Shown one piece after another: positions 22,244 to 34,858 of a stretch of DNA of 64,000 bases (within the stretch, counting starts at the first letter, position 1; every line of letters begins with the position of its first letter). The notes under the pieces are model-generated. The model was not told the origin of the DNA. It did no database searches and saw only the letters and a program-made list of their open reading frames with translations. The stretch lies in assembly GCA_024803745.1 (NCBI GenBank), contig JANJXV010000002.1, positions 39,825,757 to 39,889,756 of the forward strand, in the 5' to 3' direction. Position numbers and translations under genes: made by a program. The stretch is from Megascapheus bottae. Its lineage: Eukaryota; Chordata; Mammalia; Rodentia; Geomyidae.

Positions 22244-23214
22244 TGATTTGCATTTTTTATGGCCAGAGATGTCGAGCATTTCTTCATATGTCTATAGGCC
22301 ATTCTTATTTCTTCTTCAGAAAAGACTCTCTTTAAGCCTTTGGTCCATCTTTTCATGGGATGGTTGCTTCTTTGGAAATTTGTTTTGGAATGATTCAATT
22401 TTTTTAGCTGTAGATATATTTTAGATATGAGGCCTTCGTTGTATGGTTAGTGAAGATCTTCTCCCACTCTGTGGGCTGTTTAACTTGCTAGCTATTTCCT
22501 TTGCCATACAGAAGCTCTGCAATTTAATGCAGTCCCATTTGTCCAAGTTATCTTTGATTTGTTATGTTTCTGAGTCTTTATTAAGAAAGTTTTAACCTGT
22601 GCAAGGAGGCCTAGTGTATTTTTATTCCTCCTTGTGAAGTTTTTAGAGTATCTGCTTTTACCTCAAGGTCTTTTATCTACTTGAAATTAATCTTGGTGGA
22701 GAGTGACAAAGAAAGATCCAACTTTAGCTTTCTGCAGGTGCTTATCCAGTTTTGCCAGCACCACTTGCCAAAGAGGCTGTCTTTCTTCCATTCTATTTTT
22801 TTGGCTCCCTTATCAAAGATTAGGTGGCCAGAGGTCTGTGGGTTGATGTCTGGCTCTTCAGTTCTATTCCACTGGTCCTCAGGCCTGTTCCTGTGCCAGT
22901 ACCAAGCTGTTTTAGTTACTATAGCCCTGTAATACAGTCTAAAGTTTGGTATTGAAATTCCTCCGGCGCTGTTCTTTCTGCTAAGAAGTGTTTTTGCTAT
23001 ACGGGGTCTTTTATTATTCCATGTGAAATTTTGGATTGCCTCTTCTGTTTCTTTAAAGAATGACATTGGGATATTGATGGGTATTGCATTGAATTTGTAG
23101 ATAGACCTTGGCAAGATTGTCATTTTCATGATGTTAGTTCTTCCAATCCAGGAGCATGGGAGGTTTTTCCATTTCCTTATTTCTACTTTATTTTCCTTTT
23201 TCAGGGTTTTAAAG

Positions 23215-23216
<2 letters not shown>

Positions 23217-23250
<34 letters not shown>

Positions 23251-23443
23251 TTGCCAGTCCTGGGCTTGAGCTTAGGACCTGAGCCCTGTCCTTGGACTTT
23301 CTCAAGGCTAGAGCTCTACCACTTGAGCCTCAGCACCACTTCTAGCTTTTTTTTTTCCTATGCATGTGGTACTGAGGAATCGAACCTGGGTCTTCGTGCA
23401 TGCCAGGCAAGCACTCTACCACTCAGTCAAAACTCCCGGCCCC
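23217..23443 (-). mobile_element. IDL-Geo SINE, antisense, with (GTT)n tail
   Basis: The tail side is (GTT)n, about nine units, in place of poly(T). The rest is full length from 'gccagtcctgggcttgagct' to 'aactcccggcc'. A perfect 12 bp TSD 'ggttttaaagtt' lies at 23205-23216 and 23444-23455, in L1 ORF2. Confidence 0.95.
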
Positions 23444-24462
23444 GGTTTTAAAGTTTTCATCAAAAAGGTTTCTTACATTCTTAGTTAATACCTAGGTACT
23501 TTATATTTTTTGAGGTTATCGCAAAAGCAGTTCCTTTCTTGATTGCTGTTTCACTCCTCTCATTGTTGGTATACAAGAAGGCTGTTGATTTTTGAGGGTT
23601 AATTTTATACTTTGCTACTTTGCAAATGTTTTGAATCAGGTCAAGCAACTTGGGGATAGAGTCTATGGGGTTCTGTAAATACAGAATCATGTCGACTGCA
23701 AAGGGGGAAAGTTTCACTTCTTCTTTACCTATTTGCATCCCCTTTATGCATCCTTCTTGCCTTATTCCTCTGGCTAGGAATTCTAATACTATGTTAAAGA
23801 GGGAAAGAGTGGGCATCCTTGTCTTGTTCCTGATTTTAGAGAAAATGGCTTTAGCTTTTTGCCATTAATTATAATGCTAACTGTGGGTTTGCCATACAAG
23901 GCCTTTATTATACTTAGGAATGTTCCATGGATTCCTAATTTCTCCAGAGCTTTTAGCATAAAGGGTGTTGGATCTCGTCAAATGCCTTTTCTCCATCTAT
24001 TGAGACAATCATGTGATTGTTGTCCTTGCTCCTGTTGATGTGATGAATTATATTAATTGACTTGCGTATGTTGAACCAGCTTTGCATCCCTGTAGTGAAT
24101 CCTGTTTGATCACAGTGTATAATTTTTTTGATGAGTTGTTGAAGATGGTTGGCCAGTATTTTGCTGAGAGGTTTTGTATTAATTTTCATCAAAGAAATGG
24201 GTCTATCGTTCTCTTTCTTTGATAAGTCCCTGTCTGGTTTCAGGATGAGGGTTATGGTGGTTTCAGAATGAGTTTGGCAAAGAGGCTTTGCTTTCAATTT
24301 TGTAGAAGAGTTTGAGGAGTATTGGTGTAAGCTCTTCTTTGAAGGCCTTATAAAATTCAGCTGTGCATTCAGTCCAAGCCCATCTGGCCTGATGGGAGGT
24401 CTCTTATTGACGTACTATGATTTTTTCCAAGTCTTTCCATTTCCCTACAAATTAAATTGTCA

Positions 24463-24789
24463 CCATGTGTAAATCTCTAAAATTCTTTCACAATTATCAA
24501 TTCTCTGTTTTGATAATTAAGCAGCATTCCTCTTTCAGAAACAGATAAGAATTCATTTTCATTTTGACTACATTGCCTTAAAACCAGAAATTTCTATACA
24601 GAAAATGCATGAAAAGTTTGGATGGGTTCTTAACCAATACTCTTTTGTAGTCTAGTTTAAAATAATGCAAGAAAAAATAACTCAAATTCAGTATAACTTC
24701 AATAAGATATATTCACAACTTTCTGAGTCTTATATATTTCAATGGTGTGTCATTTTCCTTTGATTCAGGACAACTGTTTTTTTCTTTTT
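24463..24789. other. Unassigned AT-rich DNA
   Basis: Nothing recognised. Confidence 0.4.
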
Positions 24790-25189
24790 TGTTCAGTAAC
24801 ACTACGGACTGATCTCAAGACCAGGTTAGGCTGTTCCATCTAGGCACAAAGAGGTGAGAGGTTGCTAGGGAAAACCTCACAGCAAATTATAGGAAAATAA
24901 GATGAGTAGGGAAGAAAGTTTAGGCAGACAGGATTTGGCTATTCAAGAGTTCCACAAGCAGAAACAGATGGAGAGCCTCTAGGTGAGCAGAGTTTATTAC
25001 CGTAATAGCCAGAGGCAATAAACCCAAATGAAACCAGACAAACAGCTGGCACATGGGGTCCTAGCCCTCATGGGGCAAATAGAACAGTAGCAAACCAAAG
25101 CAGAGCAGCACAGGCCCTGAGAAGGGCATCAGGATCAACCCAGATGAGCTAATTTTCCCTTACCTAAGCGGAGGGATCAACCCATAACA
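24790..25189 (-). mobile_element. LTR-like segment, minus strand (tentative)
   Basis: The plus-strand ends are 'tgttcag...' and '...cccataaca', giving TGTT/AACA terminal inverted bases. On the minus strand AATAAA lies at 24993-24998 with about 200 bases after it, as in an LTR with U3, R and U5. No matching TSD was found and there is no internal ERV sequence, so both boundaries are inferred. Confidence 0.38.
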
Positions 25190-25504
25190 AAATAAGAAAT
25201 CTCCACATGTTAAGACTGGATTCATTGATCAGTGGGCAATCAGGAGATTATTGTGCTCAAATGACATCGAGAACTCTACTTGGTTTATAGTAACTTATAA
25301 AATTCTTATTAATCTGAAACTTCATTAAATCAAACCGACAATATGAAACATCACCAAAAGCTTCAAAATAGCCGTAGTATTATTAAATACCCAAGGGATT
25401 TCTTTTTCTATCAAAGTGAATAAAATATTAATGTAGGAGTTAATTTGTAATATTTCTTTAGTTGGGGAGATCCAATATGGCTGATGGTCTATTCAATTCT
25501 TTCT
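25190..25504. other. Unassigned AT-rich DNA
   Basis: Nothing recognised. Confidence 0.4.
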
Positions 25505-25803
25505 GAAGAACACACACACATATTTAAGTTTGAACTCAAGGCCTTGTACTTGTGAGACAGGTACTAGTCTACCACTTCAGTGCTGCCTCTAGCCCTGATT
25601 TATATATATATTGGCTTCTGCTTTTGACCTAAGCTGGCTTAGATTCTCCTGCATATGTAGGTGACTGATTCAAACTACCATACCCGGGTTTTATTGATTG
25701 AGAAGCTCAGAAACTGCCTGGGATAGATTGGAGAACCATAACATTTATGATCCCAGACACTTTAATAGCTAGGATTACAGGTGAAAACCACTGTGCCTAA
25801 GAG
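25505..25803 (-). mobile_element. Old composite SINE, antisense (B1-dID-like)
   Basis: The plus strand shows the complement of a tRNA/ID-like half ('gtttgaactcaaggccttgt', 'agtctaccacttcagtgctg'), then a B1-like half ('gaactgcctgggatagattg', 'tagctaggattacaggtgaa'). The composite of B1 plus diverged ID fits an older dimeric SINE. The ID-like half lacks the Geo insert seen in the young families. Confidence 0.6.
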
Positions 25804-26961
25804 CCAAATATTTCCAGCATGTAGAGAAAGTATAAGACAAGGAGTATCAATACATGTACACTATCCAAATAAGGATCCTATTTCAGTAGATCAGAAATAA
25901 CTAACAAGTAAGATAACTTACAACTAAAATGAGACAAAGCATATTAAAACACCTTAGATATTGTGGGTACCTAAATTGTTTAGAAAGAATTGCTCAGTAT
26001 TTGAATTTTCATGTCTTCTCAACTGCACAATGAAAGCCCTCCCTTTAGAAGTAATATTTCTGAAATCAATAATGTAGCAGAGGCTACAAAAGACATAGGG
26101 GGATTCACAATCATAAAATTTTCTAGCCACCCATATACTGAGAAACTTGTGGTCTAATATATAGATGTATCCACTATATCTCTCTAAGACACAGGGGTGG
26201 AGAAACTCTTTTTCCTTTCAAATGTGTATAAAATCCTTCAAGGGCCATATGAAATTATCAATAGAGACAGCTAGCCATGGGAAGCCTGTAAAGTGATAAG
26301 AATATGTGTGTGTTCCATCATGTACCAAATGATTTCATGGCCTTTATATGGCCCAACAGGGGTGAGGAATGAGAATGCTCCTCACTTCTGCTGAATGATT
26401 ACTACACTGGCACAGTTCTAATTCATTTGATGAAATAGTACATGTTGACTGCAGCAAACAGTGGTAATGATATTTAAAAGAGAGAGTGAGGCTTTTGTAC
26501 CCCTAAAAATGTAAAGAAAAATGCACCCATGGTTTCAGTAAGCCCTTACAATGTAGCGATGAAGAACATCATCACTAAACTAGAGTTTGTATTTCAGTTC
26601 TCCCATTTGCCTGGTAAGACTGTAGGTGAGTTTTCTGACCATCTTGAAAGTTTCTTTAGATAACTATACCATAGATGTAATAATATACACTTCCCTAGGA
26701 CTGGTAGCTATTAGCCAAGGTAACTTCCTATGTAATAGAAGGTTCAGTCTATTGTTGCTGTTCCCTGTGTTTGGTATCTCCACAGATGAGGCCATTTTAT
26801 CTGGTTCCAAGAAAGAAACATAGGAAAGACAAATTTAGGATCATCTAAACCTATCTATTGAACAAAGTTCTTCGCAATCAGCACATAACTCTTTGTTTTT
26901 AAGACTAAAGGGCACTTCAAGTAGAAGAATGTTAATCTCAATCCATCAAAAGTCAGACAAT
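25804..26961. other. Unassigned DNA
   Basis: No repeat or gene is recognised. The frame at 26626-26823 has no domain. Confidence 0.4.
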
Positions 26962-27135
26962 GGGGCTGGGAGTTTGTGCCTAGCAGGCACAAAGACCCAG
27001 GTTCAATTCCTCAGTACCACATACATAGAAAAAGCCAGAAGTGGTGCTATGGCTCAAGTGGCAGACCACTAGTCTTGAGAAAGCCCAAGGACAGTGCTAA
27101 GGCCCTGAGTTCAAGCCCCAGGACAGGGAAAAAAT
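26962..27135 (+). mobile_element. IDL-Geo SINE with a deletion in the left half
   Basis: 'gggagtttgtgcctagcagg' lacks about 15 bases of the usual A-box region. The rest is typical ('ggttcaattcctcagtacca', 'gccagaagtggtgctatggc', 'caagccccaggacagg'). No clear TSD was found, and the element abuts an ancient L1 fragment. Confidence 0.85.
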
Positions 27136-27600
27136 GTACCATGGAATACTACTTTGCCAAAAAGAAAAATAAAATCATTTTTTTAAAAAAGTCAACGATG
27201 ATACCAATTTTTAAATGTATTTTAAGAAAATAAAACAAAATGTTTATGCATACAACTATTCATTACAATGTTATTTGAAATGTTTAGTAGCTTCAAGCAG
27301 CTGAAATAACTTATGATAGGACATATCTAAGCAAATTTCCATATCCATTAACTAAATAATACCATACTGATACTTAAAAAACACTTCTCAGTTGTAACAT
27401 GTAATATGGGTATATTTAAGCATCGAGGGAACTTTAATACACAAAATTTTATTACTAATGCTTTAAAACACATATGAACAGAGACTTAGAAAGATCCACA
27501 TCAAAATGGTACATGTTATGATAGGATAGTGTTAGGGTGGGAATTTTTTCTGGTTTTTCTGGTATTTGATAACGTCTTTTTAGTACTTCTGCACTTAAGA
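27136..27600 (+). mobile_element. Ancient L1 (L1M-type) 3' part
   Basis: 'accatggaatactactttgc' followed by 'aaaaagaaaaata' is the C-terminal ORF2 segment (TMEYYFAKKKN). Further on, 'tattcattacaatgttattt' and 'gggtgggaattttttctggt' fit ancient L1M 3' ends. It is strongly diverged. Confidence 0.5.
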
Positions 27601-28744
27601 CAATAACAAGAACTTAAAAATAGAACTGGCATTATCATGCTCTTGATATTACTGTTTGGCAACCTATAAAAGAACTAATGAATCTTCTGAATATTTAATA
27701 GTCTAAGGAGAATGCTAATTATCTGCTGTATCATTTCATCATAGTTATTGCTACTTCCTTATTATCTACTGAAGAAAGAACAACAGATATAGCTAGGTGA
27801 ATTACTATCTCCCATGAACAAAGTAAAAAACAGGGTTAACCACAAATTGAACAGAGTTGTTGCCTACCATAAGATTCTTGAGTACTTATCAGCAGAGGTT
27901 CAAATTCAGTTCTCACTAATCTGAGTACTGCTTTTTCTTTTCCCTTTGGTTGCTACTTTATTAATTATGAACTGATAAGATTCATGGCAATTTTCTCAAA
28001 TGGAATTGTTCTCTCTGAAGTGAGAGAATGGACACACTCTGAACTACCATCTTCACAATCTACTGGGGACTGACTCCTGCTCTGAGTTAACTAGGGTGGC
28101 AAGAGCTGAGAATGCTCTGGAGCATTTCAGAGTTTATGGTGAAAGGTTGAGCAGATTTGGAAAACAAATGCATTTGTTAATTCTCAACATGATTTCAAGA
28201 GCAGAATCTTAGGATGACCGCCAAATAAAATCAATCCATTAAAATAATGATGCAAATTTTAAAACCACAATAGAGAACTTCTGCATTTAAAGAGGACATT
28301 TTTACATTACATGTATCAATTACTTGCGACTCACTGAGTCACCTACAGATGGACACTCCTATTGCTTCTTACTGGCATAGAAATGGAAAGATTTGGAGAG
28401 TTCACAATTAACATCACACTCCACAATAATGCAGCCTTCATTTATCGCTGTGTATATATGCTTATAAATCAATATGTAACCTTATAATCAAAAGATTAAT
28501 TGTAAATGTCAGTAGTTTTCAATAAACAAAGCAGACAGTGAAACACAGTAATGAATAATTCCTATGCTTGATCAGTGAAGACAACATGAAAATCCAAACA
28601 GGAAATTGTTCTTTAGCTACAACATAATTAAGAATAGATTACTGCATATTTTCTGTTCTTTGTGTATTTAAGAAGCTGAAAAGTAAACATAAATTTCTAA
28701 ATGGTAGTATAAATTCTGTCCTATTGAAAAATTACCTTTCTAGT
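27601..28744. other. Unassigned AT-rich DNA
   Basis: Nothing recognised. Confidence 0.4.
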
Positions 28745-28860
28745 CTAACCAAGAGTATTTACTAATTTACTACATGCCAACAATTTCTGTTCTTAGAGAA
28801 GGGGTCCCTAGTCTTCCAGAGCTTTCAGTCTGGTGGCAGGATAACACCTGCAATGGGAAG
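28745..28860 (+). mobile_element. Possible MIR-family remnant
   Basis: 'tactacatgccaacaatttc', 'tctgttcttagagaaggggt' and 'cttccagagctttcagtctg' resemble the MIR-type stretch 'ctatgtgccag...ggtccctgccctcatggagcttacagtc'. Weak. Confidence 0.4.
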
Positions 28861-30495
28861 AGAATCACATGTGGTTTGTCATTCTCTGTGCAAGTTCTCA
28901 GGGAAGGATTCTATGAGTAACTTTTAAGATCTAAAGATGTGATAGAATGGGAAAGGTTATCCAGGTAGAGAGGAAAAGAGGAAGAAAGCAGACACAGCTC
29001 TGTGCCTGTATAGCTCTGTGCCATAAAGAGTATGAAATCAAGGTAAATGATGGCATTGAAGGTGGGACAAAAAGAGAGACTAGTAAGAATAATGAAAATT
29101 AAAGCAAACAAACCATTTGCCCTTTTCCACCCATCCTTACATAAGGAAAAAGAGGCCAGGCAATTTTATTCAAAAGTCTTAACCTCTGCTTCCTGGCTCA
29201 TCCTGCATTCTCCTCCACGGCCCCAACCATTCTTCCTCTACAGTAAAATCCATTATATGGCATATGACTGGTCTGTTTCAGAAAGAGGGAGGATGAGGTG
29301 AGCCTTTCCATGAAGAGACAGCTTCTTCAATGCAAAGAGAAAGGAAAGTCCTAAACCAGTAGAACGATTTGGGTTAAGTGTAGAAAAGAGTTTGATCTAT
29401 GCCTCACTCTCAGATGCCAACTGTTCAGTATAGAAGGCCTGGAGAAGGTGGATAATAGGAATCATGACCAAGAGTCCCTGTGAGAATTGCTGTGGGGGTG
29501 ATGATGCACATGCACATAGTACCAGGCTCCATGGAATTGGAGGACAGACAGTGAAGGTGGTAAAAAAAAAATCCCTGGGAATGAAATTAATTATATTATG
29601 CCCTTCATCATCCTGAAAATTTGGCTGGAATAATTTCATAAGATACTTTGAAAGGCTGATAAGTTAATGACTCTTGCTATCCCTATGTATATGAAGAAGA
29701 TTTTAAGAAGTAAATAACTTACTCAATGACATCTTGTAAATTTTGTATCTTACTCAGTCTGAACCTGACTTTCCTAATCTAAATCCAATGTACTATCTGA
29801 ATGTCCCAATAGCTGAATTGCTGAGTCCCACAGCAGAATCAATTTCTTAATAAAAAATACAGGTGATTTTACACTCTAGTTCTTGAAGACTATAAACTTG
29901 CTTCATTTGAAAAGCTCATTCTCGAGAATGAATAAGAAGCCAGGATAAATGTAAAAAAAAGAAAGAAAGAAAGAAAAATTACTTAGGAAACAATTAAAAA
30001 TCCATGAAGAATTGGAGACATGATAGTAGTAGAATGTTGGTCTGTGGAGTACACTGAGTTCAACACAAGGCCCTCCCTCAATTAAAAAAAAGATACAGGG
30101 AGAGATTAGCAGTTAGACCTATTTTTGAGGCAATAAGAGTGAAATAGACTTCAGGAGTAAAGAAATAAAATCATGCAACTTGATTATATTTGGTCACAGG
30201 AGAGCCCAAGACAGTAAACTATCAGAGATAACATTCATTTATCTTACTTATTCCACTGTACAAATTCAGATATATTTTCTGAAAGTCAAAAAAGATGCTT
30301 GGGCTACCCATGTCCCTTTGAAAACCAAGTAATGGATTCTTACTCATACTCTAAAGAGATCCTTCCCATCTATGAAAATGTATTAGAGCAATTTTTATTT
30401 TAAAAAAATTGCAAAACACTTCTTATAAAAGTAACAAAAACCAGACCTATATTTCTAAATCAAATTGCAAGGCATGGATATGGAAATAGTTTCTA

Positions 30496-30498
<3 letters not shown>
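28861..30498. other. Unassigned DNA with small repeats
   Basis: (GAAA)n lies at about 29955-29975. A faint ID-like stretch lies at 30005-30095 ('gagttcaacacaaggccctc'). A possible MIR tail lies near 29700-29800. Open frames at 28911-29111, 29047-29301 and 29397-29639 have no recognisable domain. Confidence 0.4.

Positions 30499-30569
<71 letters not shown>
30499..30569. repeat. Compound (CT)n(TA)n microsatellite
   Basis: About 20 CT units at 30501-30541 run straight into about 14 TA units at 30542-30569. Frames reading SLSLSL or YIYIYI on either strand are artefacts of this repeat. Confidence 0.98.
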
Positions 30570-30570
<1 letters not shown>

Positions 30571-32224
30571 TAGATATTTCTATATATTTTCCATTGCCAA
30601 ATTTGAAAGTAGAACTGAATGACTCATCACCAAAGTGGGCCAATAGTCTGTAAACTGATGAGAAAAAAATCAGTGTGGTCATTCACTCAAGTATAGTCAT
30701 CTTCAGAAATAATTTCAACTGCATCATTCTTATATAATTTTTAAAGGCCAAAATATCTGATTGCTGATGTGTCTTTTAAGGGAAGGCACTCTCTGTGGCT
30801 GAAAGCAGTATGATTTTTAGCATATTAATGCTGTCCTCAAATAACTTACTCAGCAAACAATGTTGTCTTTATCCATACTAACTGCAGACATTTACCCATC
30901 TCATGCCTAATAAGATTCCCAGCTTATTACTTCTATTTCAATATACCTCCCCTTTTACCTTCATCTTAAACAAAAAAAAAACACTGAGAGATATTTGTTA
31001 CTTATTGCCCCTACATTCTAACACCTTACTTACACTTCAACTTTCCTGATTAGACGTCACTGAAAATATATGTTTCTTAAAGATAAATAGGAGTTTCATA
31101 ATTAATAATAAACAGATTCATAAATAAGACAAAGAGAAGGGTCCAGGGACTATGTATCCAGATTATAATCATCTGTCACATTTTGAAATAAAAAATGAAG
31201 ACTAAACCCAAGTAGTTCCATTTTCTTTCAAACCAAGTGACAATGTGTTGGTCCTATGACTAAGTAATTGCAGGCCCAATGTTCACCTCCATTTCAAGCT
31301 GCTCTGAAATAATTATCTTATTTGAAAATACACAGGGGAAGGTATTTTCCAAAAATCTACACTTTCAATAATATGGAGATCATGACACATTTGTGAGCTG
31401 TTGATGCATTACTCCTCCTGATGCTGTCTCTATCCACAACACAAAGCAGGAATCACTAATCAATTCTTATATTGTTTCCCTCAGACACTGGATGCAACTT
31501 AACCACAGCACTATAATTGCCACCTCTCTTCGAAAGCGGATGTGTGATGAAATATGAGCAAAACATTGAATGTGTGTTCTAAAACGTTTGTTCTATATTC
31601 TGCTACTAAAATTTTTACTATTTTTTGACAGGATTTAAAACCGTTCCAAGCACACAGGTCTATCCTGCCACATGAGATTTTTTTAAAATGGGGAACAAAT
31701 TAAACAATGTTCATGAAAATTCACAAACATTTTAAAGTGCTGTGTACAAATACCTCTTGCCATGACTTTCTCTAAAGCCACAACAGAAAAGGGAACTGTA
31801 ATGAAGTCAAATTTACATCATTCTAACCAATACTTTATTCACCATCTCTTCACCTGAGTTTCACCTGAGATGACAGAGGTTCTGACAGCCATCTGGTAGG
31901 GGGTAGAGAAGAAGGCTGGGATTACACTGAACATTCTGTTCATACTATTACTTTTTCCAATTTGCATTTTATGTGATTGACCATGTGTGCACTTAAGTAA
32001 ACAAATCTCCTTGAGAGTATGTTTCATGGTTGGTGTGTGCATGCTCAAAATGAAACGAGTCCTGAGTAAACAGGCACCTTAGCCTCTGCAACTAAGATCC
32101 AGGAAAGAATCAGGGAGGAAAATCTCTGCTTTGAAGAGATAAAGAAAGCCTATAATCAGAGCTATCCAGGCAAAGGCATTACCTGTGGGAGGCTGCTCTA
32201 CTTTGTACTCACGTAGCACCTTTC
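30570..32224. other. Unassigned DNA
   Basis: Nothing recognised. The composition is ordinary for AT-rich intergenic DNA. Confidence 0.4.
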
Positions 32225-32390
32225 ATCCAGAAAGCTCAAATCACATACTATTTATTAAACCCCTTCATGTACACGGACCTCATTGATCCTCTCGGCAGGA
32301 ATATAAAAGCACATTATGGATCCCAGTATGTGAATATGAAAACCAACACACCGGGATGTGAAGTGCCTCATCAAAATGCACAAAAGTAAA
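32225..32390 (+). mobile_element. MIR SINE (ancient)
   Basis: 'atactatttattaaacccct', 'cacggacctcattgatcctc', 'attatggatcccag' and 'gatgtgaagtgcctcatcaa' follow the MIR order (tatttattaagcacc...atttaatcctc...attatccccatttt...gtgaagtgacttgcc). Confidence 0.55.
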
Positions 32391-34858
32391 CAAATGAAAA
32401 AAAGAAAATTAAGAACATGAGAATAATTATAATATGATTCACTTTCTTGTGTGTGTGTGTCTGTGTGTGTCCATGAGGTGTTTATTTCCACTAAAGCACA
32501 GAAACACTTCAACAGCAGCCATGCATGCAACAGAGACCTTCAGTGGGTAAAGGGCAGCTTTCATTAAAACAATGATTCTTGAAACATCCCTCTTCCCCCT
32601 TTTCTTCCAACTGAAACATATGGAATGCCTGTGATCTCAATTGGAGGACAAGAAATGTCAATTGAAACCTTTCACAAGAATCCAAAAGTTGCATTTATTT
32701 ATTTATTTATTGGAACAAGGACAAATGTCCATAAGACATACCCTAGTCAGCTTTGAAAATGGCAATTCACTCTTCTGGTATAATCTGCTTAAAAACCCAG
32801 TTGGGTGTACTAAATCAAAATACAATGCAGGCATCAGGGTGACTGACTTGTATGTCAAACCTTTCCTCCTAAGCATTCTGCTTCTGCTTTTGTTTTTGTT
32901 TTTTGTTTTTTGTTTTTTATTTTCCCCAAAACATTGCTGATAGCTTCAACCAAACTGATGGAGTTATTCTGGAATGCTACATCCTCCTTTCCCTAAGCAA
33001 GATGAGAGGCCAAAACAGATTCTGTATTCTCAAAAACAAACTGATAAAGGAGGATGCATATAAGCACTCTCCAGAATTTCTCTCTCTTGGTTAGAGTTTA
33101 AAGGTCTCAGTGACATAGGATGCTGGTAATAAACCTTAGAAAACAAAAGGGAATTCAAAATTAAGGATATTTCTTCTCAGCAGTCTGTTGACTAGAGGAG
33201 AAATTCCTATGTTCTGTTCATTTATCGTGATCAATAACCTGAATGACAAACCTCTGAGCTAATTGTTCCTTGCACTTTAAAAAACAGGGTGTACTAGAAT
33301 TTCTCATTAACATTTAATAAAGCATTTACTTTTTTTCCTCTCCTCTATGCATGATTTATAAAGTAAACAACAAAAAATATGTACTTATAAAACAGTCCAC
33401 AAAGCCTGTTGATCCACACTAGGCAGTTTTTCTTCTGATATCATTTCTAACACTGCTGAAATGTGTTTTGGCAAGATTTTAAATTTTTCATAAATAATAA
33501 ATATGCATAATAATTTTAAACATCAGTACTACCAAAACAACCCTCTAAGACGCTACTGTCACTGACTTTCTGGGGAATATATCTATTTCATCATTTCAAT
33601 TTGCTACTCACACACACATGCAAGTACACACACACATACATATGCACACTCACATTTAAGGGAAAAGTGTTTTCAGAAATCATAGAATGCACCATTGAAA
33701 TAAATTTACTTTTAGGAAAATAATTTTCAAATTAAGCTTGTGTGTTTCACCACTGTGATGTCATGCTTGGTTTAAGAGTGGTGCTGCCAGAAATTAATAA
33801 GAGTCAGAAAGTTCATTTTGGATTAAAAGATTCACCTGATTGAGCAAAATTGACCTGATTGAGCAAAACTCCTACGAAAATTATAGCAAACAGCTCTTCA
33901 TGGTCCTATTTTGAAACTTAATATTATAGACAAAGAAATCTGAAAGAGAAACAAGCATAGACGGGAACAGAAAAAGTTACTAAGTCTATTACTGGCCATT
34001 CCTGTGGGCGACTTTATTCCTCCTTCAAGATTTCCCTACTCCAAATCATTACAACCTAGTTATGACTCAGCACACTAGGCTTCCAGTACCTTAATACCAA
34101 AAAAGACAAAGTCTTACTGTTTTAAATGTCAAGACTGAATTATGAGCTTCAGCACAAATACTGTCATACACTTGCCCAGCCTCTTGTTTGAGAGATAAGT
34201 ACATGGCCCGAAGCTAGAGATCAATAAAAAATAGGTTATGATTTAGCTTGAAGGAACAATAGAATTGTGGGTTTATATTGAAGGTAAAACTACCTATAGG
34301 CAAGTGAAATTTATGTGATGGATAAACTAAGGACTCACTAACCCTGTAGGATTACAAGGGTAATGTTTGCCTGTAGATTAATATTAAACCATTTCTTCAC
34401 TTGAGAGAAAAACAAAAAAAAAAGCATAAGACAAAAACAAAAGAAAAGATTTCAAGTTTCATTGTCCAGTTTCAGAACTAGGTCACTCTGAAAAGTATTC
34501 ACAAGGGAAGTGTATCATGGTGTATTACTCAAGAACTTTTGTTGTTTTTCAATGTCTGTTGATCTTTCCAATCCTTATTGTTTATTGTCTACTCTGCACC
34601 AAGTGTGAACTCATATTTTCCCAATTGTTAATAAGGGTTTGTTACAATGTTTCATTGAATAAGAATTGAACTAAAAAATAACTTTGTAAAAATTAAAGTT
34701 TACCATAAAAGAGTCATCTGAATTGTACAGAAATTTATTCTATAGGGGACTGTATCAGATAGCATGCATATTTTGTCCACAAAATTGTTTGCTTTTCAAA
34801 ATTTTATTAGCATCAGTTATGTATTTGTATCATGGTGCTTCATTCCCACATGTCCATT
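32391..34858. other. Unassigned DNA with microsatellite patches
   Basis: Patches are (TG)n at 32449-32470, (ATTT)n near 32693-32712, a TTTTGT-rich run at 32888-32918, and degenerate CA at 33608-33654. No gene is seen. Confidence 0.45.

Larger units (their letters stand above)
21235..24415 (-). mobile_element. L1, antisense, 5' truncated in ORF2, nested in an older L1
   Basis: The 3' end lies at 21235 ('tttatttcaatgtacagagg'). The 3'UTR runs to about 21575, and ORF2 runs backwards to 24415, where truncation falls at the start of the reverse transcriptase domain (the [13 protein letters not shown] region). A short TSD 'tatgattttt' lies at 21225-21234 and 24416-24425. Two IDL-Geo SINEs interrupt it. 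ORF2 has several frameshifts, and the polymerase motif usually reading FADD is FAVD at 23691-23702, so the copy is inactive. Confidence 0.88.
21575..24415 (-). pseudogene. L1 ORF2 pseudogene fragment (reverse transcriptase to C-terminus)
   Basis: Recognisable protein pieces on the minus strand include '[20 protein letters not shown]' (about 24220-24280), '[19 protein letters not shown]' (about 23670-23730), '[20 protein letters not shown]' (about 23020-23080) and '[18 protein letters not shown]' (about 22835-22890). The order is reverse transcriptase core, thumb, then C-terminal segment. Frames are broken between pieces and by two SINEs. The first Asp of the FADD metal-binding motif is replaced by Val. 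Confidence 0.88.

Noticed and set aside
30455..30682. Frames with SLSLSL/YIYIYI/ERERER on both strands
   Set aside because: Both strands are open because of a (CT)n(TA)n compound microsatellite.
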